A stretch of 50,942 bases of DNA from Nodosilinea sp. LEGE 07088. Lineage in GTDB: Bacteria > Cyanobacteriota > Cyanobacteriia > Phormidesmidales > Phormidesmidaceae. Shown in pieces: positions 38,627 through 47,636 of this stretch (positions within the stretch are counted from its first letter, which is position 1; each line of letters opens with the position of its first letter). The position numbers and the translations under genes were made by a program. The notes below the pieces were generated by a model. That model made no database searches, had not been told where the DNA came from, and was given only the letters and a program-made list of their open reading frames with translations. The stretch covers positions 1 to 50,942 of the forward strand of contig NZ_JADEWX010000029.1 in the NCBI RefSeq assembly GCF_015207395.1, read 5' to 3'.

Positions 38627-41162
38627 GACTGTTGAAGAAATCCTTGTGCCCAAGCCAGAGGCACGGCTGCGGGTTTATGCCTACTCTATTGACGATGAAG
38701 CTCACCAGGGGCTTCTAAAAGTAGGACAAACTACTCGCGATGTGAAACAGCGCGTTGCAGAACAACTCAAAACTGCTGCCATCAAAAACTACCGAATCGA
38801 ACTCAATGAACCTGCCGAGCGCGACGATGGCAGCACATTCAGCGACCATGAAGTGCGGGCGGCTTTGGTCGCTAAAGGGTTTGATAGGGTTGAACTAGAG
38901 TGGATGCGCTGCACCGTTGCCGATTTAAGAACGGTGCTGACCGAACTTCGAACAGGCCAGCGGTTTACTGGTACCCACCACGAAACTTTCCCCATGCGCC
39001 GGGAGCAGGCCAAGGCTGTGGATAAAACCCATGCCTACTTCCATTCCATTTGGAAAGAAGACATGCACGCTGTTCCCCGATTTTTGTGGAACGCGAAAAT
39101 GCGATTTGGCAAAACCTTCACCACCTACCAGCTTGCTAAGAAACTGAAAGCTAAGCGCGTTCTGGTGGTTACCTTCAAGCCTGCTGTAGAGGACGCATGG
39201 AAGACCGACCTAGAATCCCATGTAGACTTTGACGGGTGGCAGTACCTCTCAAAATCCTCTGGGCGCGACCCCACCCAGATTGATCGCCGTCATCCCGTTG
39301 TCTATTTCGGCTCCTTCCAAGACCTCCTGGGCTGTGATAACACTGGGAACATTAAAGCCAAAAATAAATGGCTGCACAAAGAGACATGGGATCTGGTGGT
39401 GTTTGACGAGTACCACTTTGGCGCGTGGCGAGAGTCAGCGAAGGAATTGTTTGAGGGCGAGGAAGAAGCCATCTCGCGGATGGAGGCCCGCCTCGATGAT
39501 GACAAGCGATTGAAGGAGAAAATCGCCGACTTGCAGGAGCCATTGGAGCGGGAAACCGAATTCCTGCCCATCACAACCAAAGCCTATCTGTACCTGTCGG
39601 GAACACCATTCCGGGCGCTATCCACGGGCGAGTTCATCGAAGAGCAGATCTTCAACTGGACTTACACAGACGAACAGCGAGCCAAAGAAGAGTTCGCGGC
39701 CAACTACCCCGGCCAACGGAACCCCTACGGTGCGCTGCCACAGATGCGCCTGCTGACCTACCAGATGCCAGATGAGTTACTGGCAATCGCCAGCGCCGGA
39801 GAGTTCGACGAGTTCGACCTCAACGCCTTCTTCGAGGCATCCAGCACCGGCCCCACCGCCAAGTTCAAACATAAGAGCGACGTACAAAAGTGGCTAGACA
39901 TCATTCGTGGTGAGTACTTGCCTAGGTCAGTCGAACATCTCAAGACAGGCCATCGGCCACCATTTCCTTATCGAGATGATCGCCTGCTGCCCTACTTACA
40001 GCACTCCTTCTGGTTCCTCCCCAATGTGGCCGCTTGCCACGCTATGGCCAACCTGCTAGCTGAACGGCAGAACACCTTTTGGCACGACTATAGGGCAATT
40101 GTCGCCGCTGGCACCTCGGCGGGGATTGGACTAGAGGCATTGCCCCCAGTACGGAAGGCGATCGGCGGCGGCTTCGAGACCAAGACCATTACCCTTTCGT
40201 GCGGCAAACTCACCACTGGCGTAACGGTTTCACACTGGTCATCCATCCTGATGCTACGCAACCTCAAGTCACCAGAGACCTATTTTCAAGCCGCCTTTCG
40301 CGTACAGTCACCCTGGTCGATCAAAAACCCCAACGGCGACAACCCCAACGAAGAAGAGATCCTTAAGCCCGCCTGCTTCGTGTTCGACTTCGCCCCCACC
40401 CGTGCCCTACGGCAGCTCTCGGAGTATGGCATTGGCCTATCGCCTAGTGAGCCAAACCCAGAGAATGCAGTTAAAGACCTCGTGTCGTTCCTCCCCGTTC
40501 TGGCTTACGACGGCGCGAATATGACCCAAATTGACGCGGGCGGCATTCTCGATATTGCCATGGCGGGCACCTCGGCCACACTGCTGGCCCGCAAATGGGA
40601 AAGCGCCTTGCTGGTGAACGTAGACAACGACACCCTACGCCGCATTCTAGACAACCCCGAAGCCCTGGCCGCTGTGGAGCGCATCGAGGGTTGGCGGGCG
40701 CTAGGCGACAACATTATCGAGACGATCATCAACAAGAGCGAGAAGGTGAAGGGTCTGAAGAACAAGGCAAAGGAAAACGGAGACGGCTTGACGGCTAAGG
40801 AAAAGAAAGAACTCACCGACGAGGAAAAGGAGTACAAATCTAAGCGCAAGCAAATCCAGGAGAAGCTGATCAAGTTCGCCACCCGCATCCCAGCGTTCAT
40901 GTACCTGACCGACTTCCGAGAAAACACCCTCCAGGATGTGATCACCAAGCTAGAGCCGGATTTATTTCTGACCGTCACCGGCCTTACGGTTAAGGATTTC
41001 CATCTGCTCGTGGATCTCAAGGTGTTCAACACCGAGCACATGAACCAGGCCGTGTTCGCATTTCGGCGCTATGAAGACGCATCACTCCGCTATACCGGCA
41101 TTGAGAGCCATCAAGATCTGACCCATTACGGGCTGTACGACACCGTAGTGGCGAAAGAGTGA
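38619..41162 (+). CDS. Restriction subunit: GIY-YIG nuclease fused to SF2 helicase
   Basis: An 847-residue protein. Residues about 16-105 resemble a GIY-YIG/T5orf172 nuclease (RVYAYS, GLLKVGQTTRDVKQRV, then FSDHEVRAAL and VELEWMRC, with a possible catalytic Glu). The SF2 helicase follows: motif I NAKMRFGKTFT (158-168), motif II VVFDEYHFG (260-268), motif III LSGTPF (326-331) and a motif VI-like QAAFRVQSP. Near 700-740 a highly charged Lys/Glu linker occurs. This is the layout of an ATP-dependent restriction enzyme that works with the two methylase subunits upstream. With the second methylase broken, the cell would lose protection, so either the nuclease is inactive without it or the system is silent. 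ATG 38619 follows GAGGA closely; a GTG at 38610 is also in frame. Confidence 0.85.
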   Translation: MAKTVEEILVPKPEARLRVYAYSIDDEAHQGLLKVGQTTRDVKQRVAEQLKTAAIKNYRIELNEPAERDDGSTFSDHEVRAALVAKGFDRVELEWMRCTVADLRTVLTELRTGQRFTGTHHETFPMRREQAKAVDKTHAYFHSIWKEDMHAVPRFLWNAKMRFGKTFTTYQLAKKLKAKRVLVVTFKPAVEDAWKTDLESHVDFDGWQYLSKSSGRDPTQIDRRHPVVYFGSFQDLLGCDNTGNIKAKNKWLHKETWDLVVFDEYHFGAWRESAKELFEGEEEAISRMEARLDDDKRLKEKIADLQEPLERETEFLPITTKAYLYLSGTPFRALSTGEFIEEQIFNWTYTDEQRAKEEFAANYPGQRNPYGALPQMRLLTYQMPDELLAIASAGEFDEFDLNAFFEASSTGPTAKFKHKSDVQKWLDIIRGEYLPRSVEHLKTGHRPPFPYRDDRLLPYLQHSFWFLPNVAACHAMANLLAERQNTFWHDYRAIVAAGTSAGIGLEALPPVRKAIGGGFETKTITLSCGKLTTGVTVSHWSSILMLRNLKSPETYFQAAFRVQSPWSIKNPNGDNPNEEEILKPACFVFDFAPTRALRQLSEYGIGLSPSEPNPENAVKDLVSFLPVLAYDGANMTQIDAGGILDIAMAGTSATLLARKWESALLVNVDNDTLRRILDNPEALAAVERIEGWRALGDNIIETIINKSEKVKGLKNKAKENGDGLTAKEKKELTDEEKEYKSKRKQIQEKLIKFATRIPAFMYLTDFRENTLQDVITKLEPDLFLTVTGLTVKDFHLLVDLKVFNTEHMNQAVFAFRRYEDASLRYTGIESHQDLTHYGLYDTVVAKE

Positions 41163-41249
41163 GACTTGGGTGGTGGTGCGATCGCAGGCTGGTGTACTCA
41201 GAAAAGGCAATCCCAAGGCAAATGCACTTGAATAGGTAGCCTCTGCATG

Positions 41250-42228
41250 TCACTTATAGACATCCATTTCAATTAATTCAAATAGACATAACAATAACAA
41301 CTGGCTTCCAAAAATCCATGCTTCACTAAGCTCAACATCATTAAAATCATTTGATTTCGATTTCCTGGCAGGCGGATGTATTATCTTATTTCTAATTTCA
41401 GTCATCACCTCAAATAAGCTTTTACCATTATCTTTTCTAGATAGCTTGCTAAGAATGGGAAAGCTTTCGTCTACACTTGGATCAACAGTGAGGCCCAAGA
41501 AAGAAACAAGCAGATTTATTTTGTTTGCCGCAGTGAGCTTGCCAAAACCATCAGAGCTTATAGCCTTCTTGCTAGATACTAACAACGCCCACCCCAACCT
41601 TTCTAAAGCAGCTATCTGCAAAACAATAGACGCCGAAACCCCACTTGAGCCTTTAAATCCTTCAATAAACCATTCAATCGTAATTTTTAAGACATCTTTC
41701 CATGCTTCATCATTCCATAGCTTGATAAATCCAGGAAACAGCCTGACTAAATCAGTTGAATCTGATTCAAACCAACAAGACCTATTACTCCAAGGATCTG
41801 TCTTCTGCTCTACATTCTCCCATTTCTCAAAAACAAGATTTCCTGAGCCGTCATATCCAGCGAATACAATAGGCGCAACCCATATACCTCTAGCAAAGGA
41901 AAGGTAGTAGATGAAAGGTTCAATTCTATCGACAGCTTCTTCAAACTTAAATGGTTTGCCATCTGTTCTCTCTAGCTTGCATACATGAGTAATGCCATAT
42001 CCCCCTTGAGAATGCAGCATCTCTTGCAAATCAAAACAGTTATCAAGAGTGCAAAGCACAATTCGCCACTCTAAATCTTGAAATACAAATTGACCCTCAA
42101 AATCCAACCACCCCTTTAAAGGTGGCCCTTGATAACTGTCATCTAAGTCATGAGGATAAAAGTTGTCGAGGTTAAAAAACTCGAAATTGGTTACATGAAA
42201 AACTAATGATGAGATATCGCACGGGGCA
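41250..42228 (-). pseudogene. HEPN-like defence gene, 3' part (interrupted by IS)
   Basis: The C-terminal 325 residues of a protein of about 445 residues. The segment has HVTNFEFFNLDNFYPHDL near its start and a C-terminal helical domain with TEIRNKIIHPPA, which fits the Rx4-6H motif of HEPN ribonuclease domains. An IS sits at 42238-43419. The open frame extends into the IS to an ATG at 42281, which would replace the native N-terminus with 16 IS-encoded residues. The 5' part is at 43429-43778. Joining the parts over one copy of the 9-bp duplication restores the frame as FFVNAPCDISSLVFHV. Confidence 0.8.
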
Positions 42229-42261
42229 TTGACAAAGGGGTGCATCCCAGTCTTGCAAGAC

Positions 42262-43095
42262 TCATTTTGAGAAGTAGCCATTCAGATAAGCACATCGCTG
42301 TCGGAGCACTTGTTGCACGTTATCTTCGTCCCAGTGAGCCCCTGAAATCTTGATTCGACGTCCAATTTGCTTGACCGTTGATTCAATTGCACCCGAGCCA
42401 ATGGAGATGCCCTCGGCTTGGTAGTAGGCGTAGTTGACGATACGGTGTCGATGTCTGGCCAGGTAAGCGATAAATCGGTCAACTCGCTCATGAGACCAGT
42501 CATCGAACTGCTTGACGGCTCCCTCAAGATCGCCTCGCCACAGACAGGTCTCCACGGCATCTAGCCGGTGTTGTGACCCGCCAACCTGAGCCAAATTTTC
42601 CATCAGGTGGTACCAGTCTAGAATCTCAAGTCGCTGCACTGGCGGTGCGACTTGGGCAAAGAGATTCCAAATCCCGTCGTGCCCATCGCCTAAGCACACC
42701 ACCGGAGACGCCAATGGCTGCTGGTTGACCCACTCGACCAAGGCATCATTCGCTCTAAAGAAGGCCGCAACACAGCCTTGATGCAGGTTAACGGCCTTAT
42801 AGTCGCGCCAATCACTCCGTTGACCTTTGGGCGTCCGCAGGCGCACTTTGCCCCCGTCAAGGCTCATCTCTTTAACGCCGCCATCTACCGACTCAGACGG
42901 GAAATCGTGACGATGCACGAGCCGCTGCTGAGTGCTCTTGGAAACCGATATCCCGGTTAGCACCGCAATGTCATGAGCCGTGTCTTCGTAGGACTCGTTG
43001 GCACTCACCAACAAACAACACGTCTCTAACTGCGGGCTCCACTGAGTTCGGGCTTTCAGGCCTAGCCGTTGTCCTTGCTGTTCGCTAATGCTCAA
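42262..43095 (-). CDS. ISKra4-like transposase, catalytic part (ORF B)
   Basis: About 277 residues in another frame from ORF A, with the DDE residues in SLDGGKVRLRTPKG, VCLGDGHDGIWNLF and IGSGAIESTVKQIGRR. The frame opens with TTG 43095, which overlaps the ORF A stop (TTGA), so it is made either by coupled re-initiation or by frameshifting that fuses it to ORF A. Length and motifs look complete, so the IS may be active. Confidence 0.85.
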   Translation of the reverse strand: MSISEQQGQRLGLKARTQWSPQLETCCLLVSANESYEDTAHDIAVLTGISVSKSTQQRLVHRHDFPSESVDGGVKEMSLDGGKVRLRTPKGQRSDWRDYKAVNLHQGCVAAFFRANDALVEWVNQQPLASPVVCLGDGHDGIWNLFAQVAPPVQRLEILDWYHLMENLAQVGGSQHRLDAVETCLWRGDLEGAVKQFDDWSHERVDRFIAYLARHRHRIVNYAYYQAEGISIGSGAIESTVKQIGRRIKISGAHWDEDNVQQVLRQRCAYLNGYFSK

Positions 43096-43322
43096 TTGGC
43101 CGATGATGCTGGTAACACCTCGCTGGCGGCCTCGCGTTGTGCCGCTGCTTGTGCGGATAAAAAATGACCGAGTTCTGGGCCGACATGCTCGAGCAGATGT
43201 CCCCGCACGGCGGTCTCGATTCCGTCTAGTGTCTTGACGTCCTCGGGGTCAGTCTCCTCGTAGAGCAGTTCGGCTAACTCCTGCGTCAGGGCTTTGAGAC
43301 GGGCTTCTTTGGAGGCATCCAT
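43092..43322 (-). CDS. ISKra4-like transposase, N-terminal part (ORF A)
   Basis: A 76-residue helical protein (MDASKEARLKALTQELAELL, then EETDPEDVKTLDGIETAVRG and HVGPELGHFL), as seen at the N-terminus of ISKra4-family transposases. It ends at a TGA overlapping the start of ORF B. Confidence 0.8.
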   Translation of the reverse strand: MDASKEARLKALTQELAELLYEETDPEDVKTLDGIETAVRGHLLEHVGPELGHFLSAQAAAQREAASEVLPASSAN

Positions 43323-43428
43323 GGCAGTGAAGTTCCTCTGTTGAACTGCTCAAAGCTTAACGTTCATAGGCTTAGCCCAGACTAAGTATTATTGCTCATT
43401 ACATAACTGGGATGCACCCTTGACAAAG

Positions 43429-43778
43429 AAAGGCTCTGTTAGATTACCTCTTAATACTCTTTTGCCTGCTTGCGTTGTTTGTGATTGCCATAGATGAACT
43501 TTTGCTCGACTCTCTAATCCTAATTCCGTTAGCTTAAGCTCTGCGTATCCTAGCTCACCATCATTGTGACCTTGACAAATAAAATGCAGTTTAATGCAAG
43601 GAGTGGGATGCCATTCCAGAGTCACCCGTCCTTGTCCTTCTACAACAGTTTCATTATCACCATAAATAATCTCAGCAAAACCTCTATATAGAAGAAAAGC
43701 CTGACTTGGAAATCTTTGGAGATAGAGTCTCGGCTTAGGAATATCCCACTTTGAAAAGTCGTTTATTTCAATATCCAT
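43429..43778 (-). pseudogene. HEPN-like defence gene, 5' part
   Basis: The first 116 residues or so of the interrupted gene: MDIEINDFSKWDIPKPRLYL, a beta-rich part around VEGQGRVTLEWHPTPCIKLHF, and GKRVLRGNLTEPFF up to the insertion point. The frame then runs into the IS and stops at 43389. A beta-rich N-terminus before a HEPN domain is seen in abortive-infection proteins, but I do not assign a named family. Confidence 0.78.
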
Positions 43779-43906
43779 GGAGTAACCCTAGAGACTATAA
43801 CTGACGATCTCATCCACCTTCTTATCCTTCGACATATCCAGGTACTGCTGTAGCGCCGCCATCGACGATCACCCGCCAGGTCTTGAGTCGCCACAATCCA
43901 AAGGAA

Positions 43907-43937
43907 CTCGATTGCCGCAAATCTCAGCTTTGCTACT
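43907..43937. repeat. Copy of the element end found at 31280
   Basis: GCAAATCTCAGCTTTGCTAC followed by TTTAGTGCC closely matches GCCCCAAATCGCAGCTTCGC plus TACTTTAGGGC at 31281-31311. It probably marks a second, more degraded copy of the same small element. Confidence 0.45.
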
Positions 43938-43944
43938 TTAGTGC

Positions 43945-44556
43945 CTAGATGCCAGCCGCTTCAAAAATCTCAGCCGCTGTCACTGCCAAATCTGGAAATG
44001 TCATCGAGAGAATGCGATCGCCCCCGCGAAACTGCTGGAGCTGATATTCACTATTGATCAGCGTGTACACCGAAACCGTCGGCGTTTTGGGTGAGCCAAT
44101 GTAGCGAATAGCCCCTACCGCTAGGTAATCTACAATCCAGTACTCCAGGATCCCCAGGGCCTCGTACTCAGCCAGCTTATAGAGATAGTCATCGCGCCAG
44201 TTGGTCGAGCTAACCTCTACCGCCAGCTGAATCGGTTCCTCTAGGGCTGCATAGGCTTTGGGGTCAGCTGCCCAAACGTCTTTATCAATCACGCTAACGT
44301 CGGGAGTGCGGCCTTGCACCAGGCCATCATCGCGTCGGGTTTTAACCGAGGCAAACCGCGAGACCTTGTAATTCAGGTGATCACGCTCAACCTGATCGCG
44401 AAAAGCGTCGTAGATAAAATCGGCTACGTCGTCATGGGCGCGGGTCGCCATCAGCTGAACTCGCTCCCCATTGACCAATTCATAGCGATTGCCATCTTCA
44501 GGCGTTGTCTCCAGAAAATTTAGAAAGCTGAGTGGTGGTGCAATGGCTTGAGTCAT
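43945..44556 (-). CDS. Uma2 family endonuclease (DUF820)
   Basis: A 203-residue PD-(D/E)XK-fold protein of the Uma2 family, very abundant in cyanobacteria. Visible motifs are NRYELVNGERVQL near 22-34, GRTPDVSVID (about 82-91, with the active-site Asp) and LAVEVSSTNWRDDYLYKLAEYEALGILEYWIVD (about 111-143, with the Glu and Lys). The biological role of the family is not settled; many copies are linked to mobile DNA. Length is normal and all motifs are intact. Confidence 0.93.
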   Translation of the reverse strand: MTQAIAPPLSFLNFLETTPEDGNRYELVNGERVQLMATRAHDDVADFIYDAFRDQVERDHLNYKVSRFASVKTRRDDGLVQGRTPDVSVIDKDVWAADPKAYAALEEPIQLAVEVSSTNWRDDYLYKLAEYEALGILEYWIVDYLAVGAIRYIGSPKTPTVSVYTLINSEYQLQQFRGGDRILSMTFPDLAVTAAEIFEAAGI

Positions 44557-44790
44557 GGTGACTAATGGCCCCAGCTAGGCAATGGCACAAAGTCCCTTTA
44601 GTTTAGCGCTGTGGATCGGATAGATGCGGAAGGGCAGGTCAATCAACGATGTGAGGTAGCTTAGCTAGGTGCGATGGCCCGAGGCCAGTCTTTGGCCATC
44701 GCAGACCTAAGCAGGTTTGGTAGCCTGCGCCCCGCCAATGGCGCAGGGGCGGGTTCCGGGGGAGATGGAATGCGATCGCCCGCTCTATCT

Positions 44791-45162
44791 TTACGGCTGA
44801 GTGCTAGCTTCGAACTCCCTCATAATTCTTGAAATTTCGGGTAATTGTTCTTTGTCAGCTACCTCTAGAACAATCAGCAAAATTAGCTGATCTACGACTT
44901 CTCCACTGTCTAATTGAACATCTGGATCGATGATTTTTGTTCTTTCTTTAACAATGGCTTGAAAGCTAAACCTTTCTACTTGAGGGGATCTAACTCGCTT
45001 ACCATTGCGCTTGCTTCGAAAAAAAGATGCATCATTGACTTGCACTTTCTCTCCTACCTGGAAGTTAGGATCAAAATCATAGGAAGCAATCCGATAACTT
45101 GTTATGTTCCGATCTTCCCCTGGATAAATCGGAAGTTCAACATTAACAACGCACTCAAACAT
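44791..45162 (-). CDS. Small hypothetical protein
   Basis: A 123-residue protein I do not recognise. It appears to consist of a small beta-rich N-terminal domain (CVVNVELPIYPGEDRNITSY, YDFDPNFQVGEKVQVNDASF) followed by a positively charged stretch (RSKRNGKRVRSP) and an acidic C-terminus. I chose ATG 45162, which has GGAG about ten bases upstream; the open frame reaches 45249 without a start of similar quality. It is AT-rich and lies alone at the edge of the defence island. Confidence 0.6.
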   Translation of the reverse strand: MFECVVNVELPIYPGEDRNITSYRIASYDFDPNFQVGEKVQVNDASFFRSKRNGKRVRSPQVERFSFQAIVKERTKIIDPDVQLDSGEVVDQLILLIVLEVADKEQLPEISRIMREFEASTQP

Positions 45163-45235
45163 AGCAATGACTCCAAGAACATATGTACTTCTAGTGAGGG
45201 TAGCGTGATTTCTCCAATTTGACTGCGATCGCACC

Positions 45236-45388
45236 CTATGACTCCTCACGGCTGTTGGAGTCTTGGGCCTCGCGCCGTTGGCAGATCCGTCGAAAGTGAC
45301 TCAGCCCGGTGTTAAGTGATGTAGTAACGGCCCAAGCTACGACAGCATGGCAAACCCATTCGGGGAAATCGAACGTCCAGCCTTCCAT
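45236..45388 (-). CDS. Possible 50-residue small protein
   Basis: MEGWTFDFPEWVCHAVVAWA followed by VTTSLNTGLSHFRRICQRRE and a polar tail. One amphipathic or membrane-associated helix is likely. AGAGGAC lies about nine bases upstream of ATG 45388, which is the only support beyond the open frame. The function is unknown. Confidence 0.4.
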   Translation of the reverse strand: MEGWTFDFPEWVCHAVVAWAVTTSLNTGLSHFRRICQRREAQDSNSREES

Positions 45389-45433
45389 GACTCTTTGTCC
45401 TCTAAAAACTTCAGAGGGAGAGTTCCTCCGCAA

Positions 45434-45786
45434 AAAAAGGGAGCCGAAGAGCCCGGTAACTACCTCATCAACTGACAGCGGCCCCTGCCGCCACGCTGCC
45501 CATCGGTGCCCTGCACATGTCCACTAGGAATCGTGCAGGGCACCGACACCGCAAAGCGCCTAGGCCTAGAGGGCACCGATCGCACCAGCACCAAGTAGTC
45601 CATCACTGCTGACCACTTGACCGCGAACTCAGACGGAACTGACTGTACAGAAAGAACTAAGGCAATACAGCCCTCCTACGCCTGCGGTTCCCCCCGGTGG
45701 CGGCCAAGCTGGATGCAAGAGCAAGGCATGCCCCAAAAAACTCGAAGTATCACCGTTTTTGGAGAGGGCGCGTGGAGATTGAGTTG
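45434..45786. other. Intergenic region with a strong hairpin
   Basis: About 350 bases between the small gene and the two-component system. The main feature is the 14-bp-arm hairpin at 45503-45546. A palindrome CCTAGGCCTAG follows at about 45560. No gene is supported. Confidence 0.5.
45503..45546. terminator. Hairpin with 14-bp perfect arms
   Basis: TCGGTGCCCTGCAC (45503-45516) and its exact complement (45533-45546) enclose a 16-base loop. There is no T-run after either arm. It could end the minus-strand two-component operon in a factor-dependent way, or be a protein-binding site. Confidence 0.4.
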
Positions 45787-46812
45787 CTAAGCTACCGGCA
45801 GCGAAAACGAAAACCTACTCCCCTCTCCCAGCTGGCTTTCCACGGCAACGGCACCCCCCTGCAACTCCACCAGGTCTTTCACAATCGTCAGCCCCAACCC
45901 CTTGCCGCCTGGGTTGCACCGCTGTGCCGCCTCAGAACGTTGGTGCAGTTTAAACACATCCTGGAGGTCAGCCGCCGCAATCCCCAGGCCGGTATCTACA
46001 ACCGCCATCCAAACGAAATTGTGCTTCACCTCAATCTCGACCGCAATGCTGCCCTGGGGCGTGTACAGCACCGCATTCTTCAGCAGGTTTTCCAAAACCT
46101 CATAGACCTGGTCAGGATCGGCCCACACCGAAGGCAGAGGGTCAGGACATCGAACCGGTATCGTTCGGCCTCGGGACTCCGGCAGTGACGACACCAGCTC
46201 CACCACCTCACCGAGGATGGCGGGCAGCGCACACACCTGACAGCGGGTTGGCAGATAATCATCCATCCGCTTTGAATAGTCCGAGATCGCCTCCGCCAGG
46301 CGGTTCACCCGCTCGATCTGCCGCAGCTGCTTGCCCAACAGGTCAGGCGTCAATGGCCGAGACCCCTGACGGGCCAACTCCAAATCCCCCTTGAGTACCG
46401 TCAGGGGCGTGTTGATCTCATGCATCAGCACTGCCAACCGCTGTCGCCGCCGCTGCTCCACCGTCTGTAGATTCATCGCCAAGCGGTTAAAGTCAACCGC
46501 CAACCGCCGCAGCTCCGGCACATCGCTCAGGGGGGCTCGCGCCTCCAGGTCACCCGCCATAAACGCCGCCATCGCCTGCCGCAAGGCCTTGAGCGGCCTG
46601 ACAATGATTTCTCCCGACGACAGACTTAGAAAGACGGCCATAGTGATCACCGCCAGGCCGACTTCTAACCCCCCCTCCGCCAGCGAGGGATAGATCGCTG
46701 TAAGGCTCAGCGCAATCAGCACCCCCAACCCCAACGTCAGAATGTGGGAGGTCAACAGCTGCATCTGCAACGGCGCAGAGCGCCAGGCCTGCCTAATCGA
46801 TGGCATCTTCAA
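45787..46812 (-). CDS. Sensor histidine kinase
   Basis: A 341-residue membrane histidine kinase. Two membrane helices (about 22-41 and 50-68) are joined by a very short external loop, so it probably senses the membrane or an internal signal. A HAMP domain follows (about 70-120), then the H-box [15 protein letters not shown] with the phosphorylated His H131. The ATPase domain has the N-box [20 protein letters not shown] and [14 protein letters not shown]. It overlaps the response regulator gene by 20 bases, so they are translated together. Its location between the partition/relaxase genes and the defence island suggests control of plasmid functions, but the target genes are not known. Confidence 0.92.
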   Translation of the reverse strand: MKMPSIRQAWRSAPLQMQLLTSHILTLGLGVLIALSLTAIYPSLAEGGLEVGLAVITMAVFLSLSSGEIIVRPLKALRQAMAAFMAGDLEARAPLSDVPELRRLAVDFNRLAMNLQTVEQRRRQRLAVLMHEINTPLTVLKGDLELARQGSRPLTPDLLGKQLRQIERVNRLAEAISDYSKRMDDYLPTRCQVCALPAILGEVVELVSSLPESRGRTIPVRCPDPLPSVWADPDQVYEVLENLLKNAVLYTPQGSIAVEIEVKHNFVWMAVVDTGLGIAAADLQDVFKLHQRSEAAQRCNPGGKGLGLTIVKDLVELQGGAVAVESQLGEGSRFSFSLPVA

Positions 46813-47536
46813 ACTTGTATCCCACCCTTCTCACCGTTTTGACCAACGGGTTCACCCCCTCCGGCACCCGCAGTTTCGAGCGGAGTTCCTTCCGCAATCG
46901 CTTAACGCAAGAATCGACCGTAGTGTGTTCATCCCCAGAGTGATCGAGCCCCCAGATATCGTCCAATAACTGCGACCTGAGATAAACGTGCCCCGGCTGT
47001 CGGGCCAGTTTTGCCAGCAAGTCAAACTCCACCGCCGATAGCACCAACTCAACCCAGTCATCGTCGGACGTCGCCCGGACGCTACACCGTCGATGGGTCT
47101 GGTGCAGCCGCAGATATTGATACTGAATCAACGCCGTATCGGCCCCAACCGCGTGGTCTTCAAGGCGTAACTCACGGCGCAGCAGCGCCCGCAGCCGCAG
47201 GATTAACATGTCAGGGCTAAAGGGCTTAGTCATATAGTCATCGGCCCCGGTGGCAACGCCCAACAAATGATCGGTCTGCTCCCGCCGGGCCGTCAGCATC
47301 AAGATATAGGGGTCTCGCCTCAGCGCCAGCCGCCGGACATGGGTACAGACCTCAAGGCCATCCATACCGGGCAGCATCAAATCCAGAACGATGATATCGG
47401 GCTGGAGCTGCTTGCAAAGCTCCAGCCCCTGTTCGCCCGTCTCAGCCAGATAGCCGGTGTAACCCGCCGCCTGAATGCAGGCCTGAATGGTATCGGCCAC
47501 ATCCGCGTCATCTTCAATGATGAGTACAACCGCCAT
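46793..47536 (-). CDS. OmpR/PhoB-family response regulator
   Basis: A 247-residue response regulator. The receiver domain (1-120) has the acidic pocket EDD (8-10), phosphorylated D52 in [10 protein letters not shown], and the conserved Lys in DYMTKPF. The C-terminal winged helix (about 145-245) contains [33 protein letters not shown] and [17 protein letters not shown], ending RRVGYKFE. It is the partner of the overlapping histidine kinase and the first gene of the pair. It should bind DNA as a dimer after phosphorylation. Confidence 0.94.
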   Translation of the reverse strand: MAVVLIIEDDADVADTIQACIQAAGYTGYLAETGEQGLELCKQLQPDIIVLDLMLPGMDGLEVCTHVRRLALRRDPYILMLTARREQTDHLLGVATGADDYMTKPFSPDMLILRLRALLRRELRLEDHAVGADTALIQYQYLRLHQTHRRCSVRATSDDDWVELVLSAVEFDLLAKLARQPGHVYLRSQLLDDIWGLDHSGDEHTTVDSCVKRLRKELRSKLRVPEGVNPLVKTVRRVGYKFEDAID

Positions 47537-47636
47537 AGCAATCGTCAGAGTAAGGAATGACTAGCCCCGCCGGTACCAGCGGTGCCCTACCTAGCCTAGA
47601 GACGGAGGTGTGGCCGAGCCGGTTCTCATAACGAGG

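Larger units (their letters stand above)
42238..43419 (-). mobile_element. ISKra4-like insertion sequence, 1,182 bp
   Basis: The ends are GGGTGCATCCCAGT (42238) and its exact complement ending at 43419, giving 14-bp perfect terminal inverted repeats. The 9-bp target duplication TTGACAAAG lies at 42229-42237 and 43420-43428. Two overlapping genes on the minus strand encode the transposase. The insertion splits a HEPN-like gene. Confidence 0.92.

Noticed and set aside
40505-41041. A 178-codon minus-strand frame opposite the helicase C-terminus
   Set aside because: Its Ser/Arg/Phe-rich composition is typical of an antisense shadow; the plus-strand helicase is continuous and motif-bearing.
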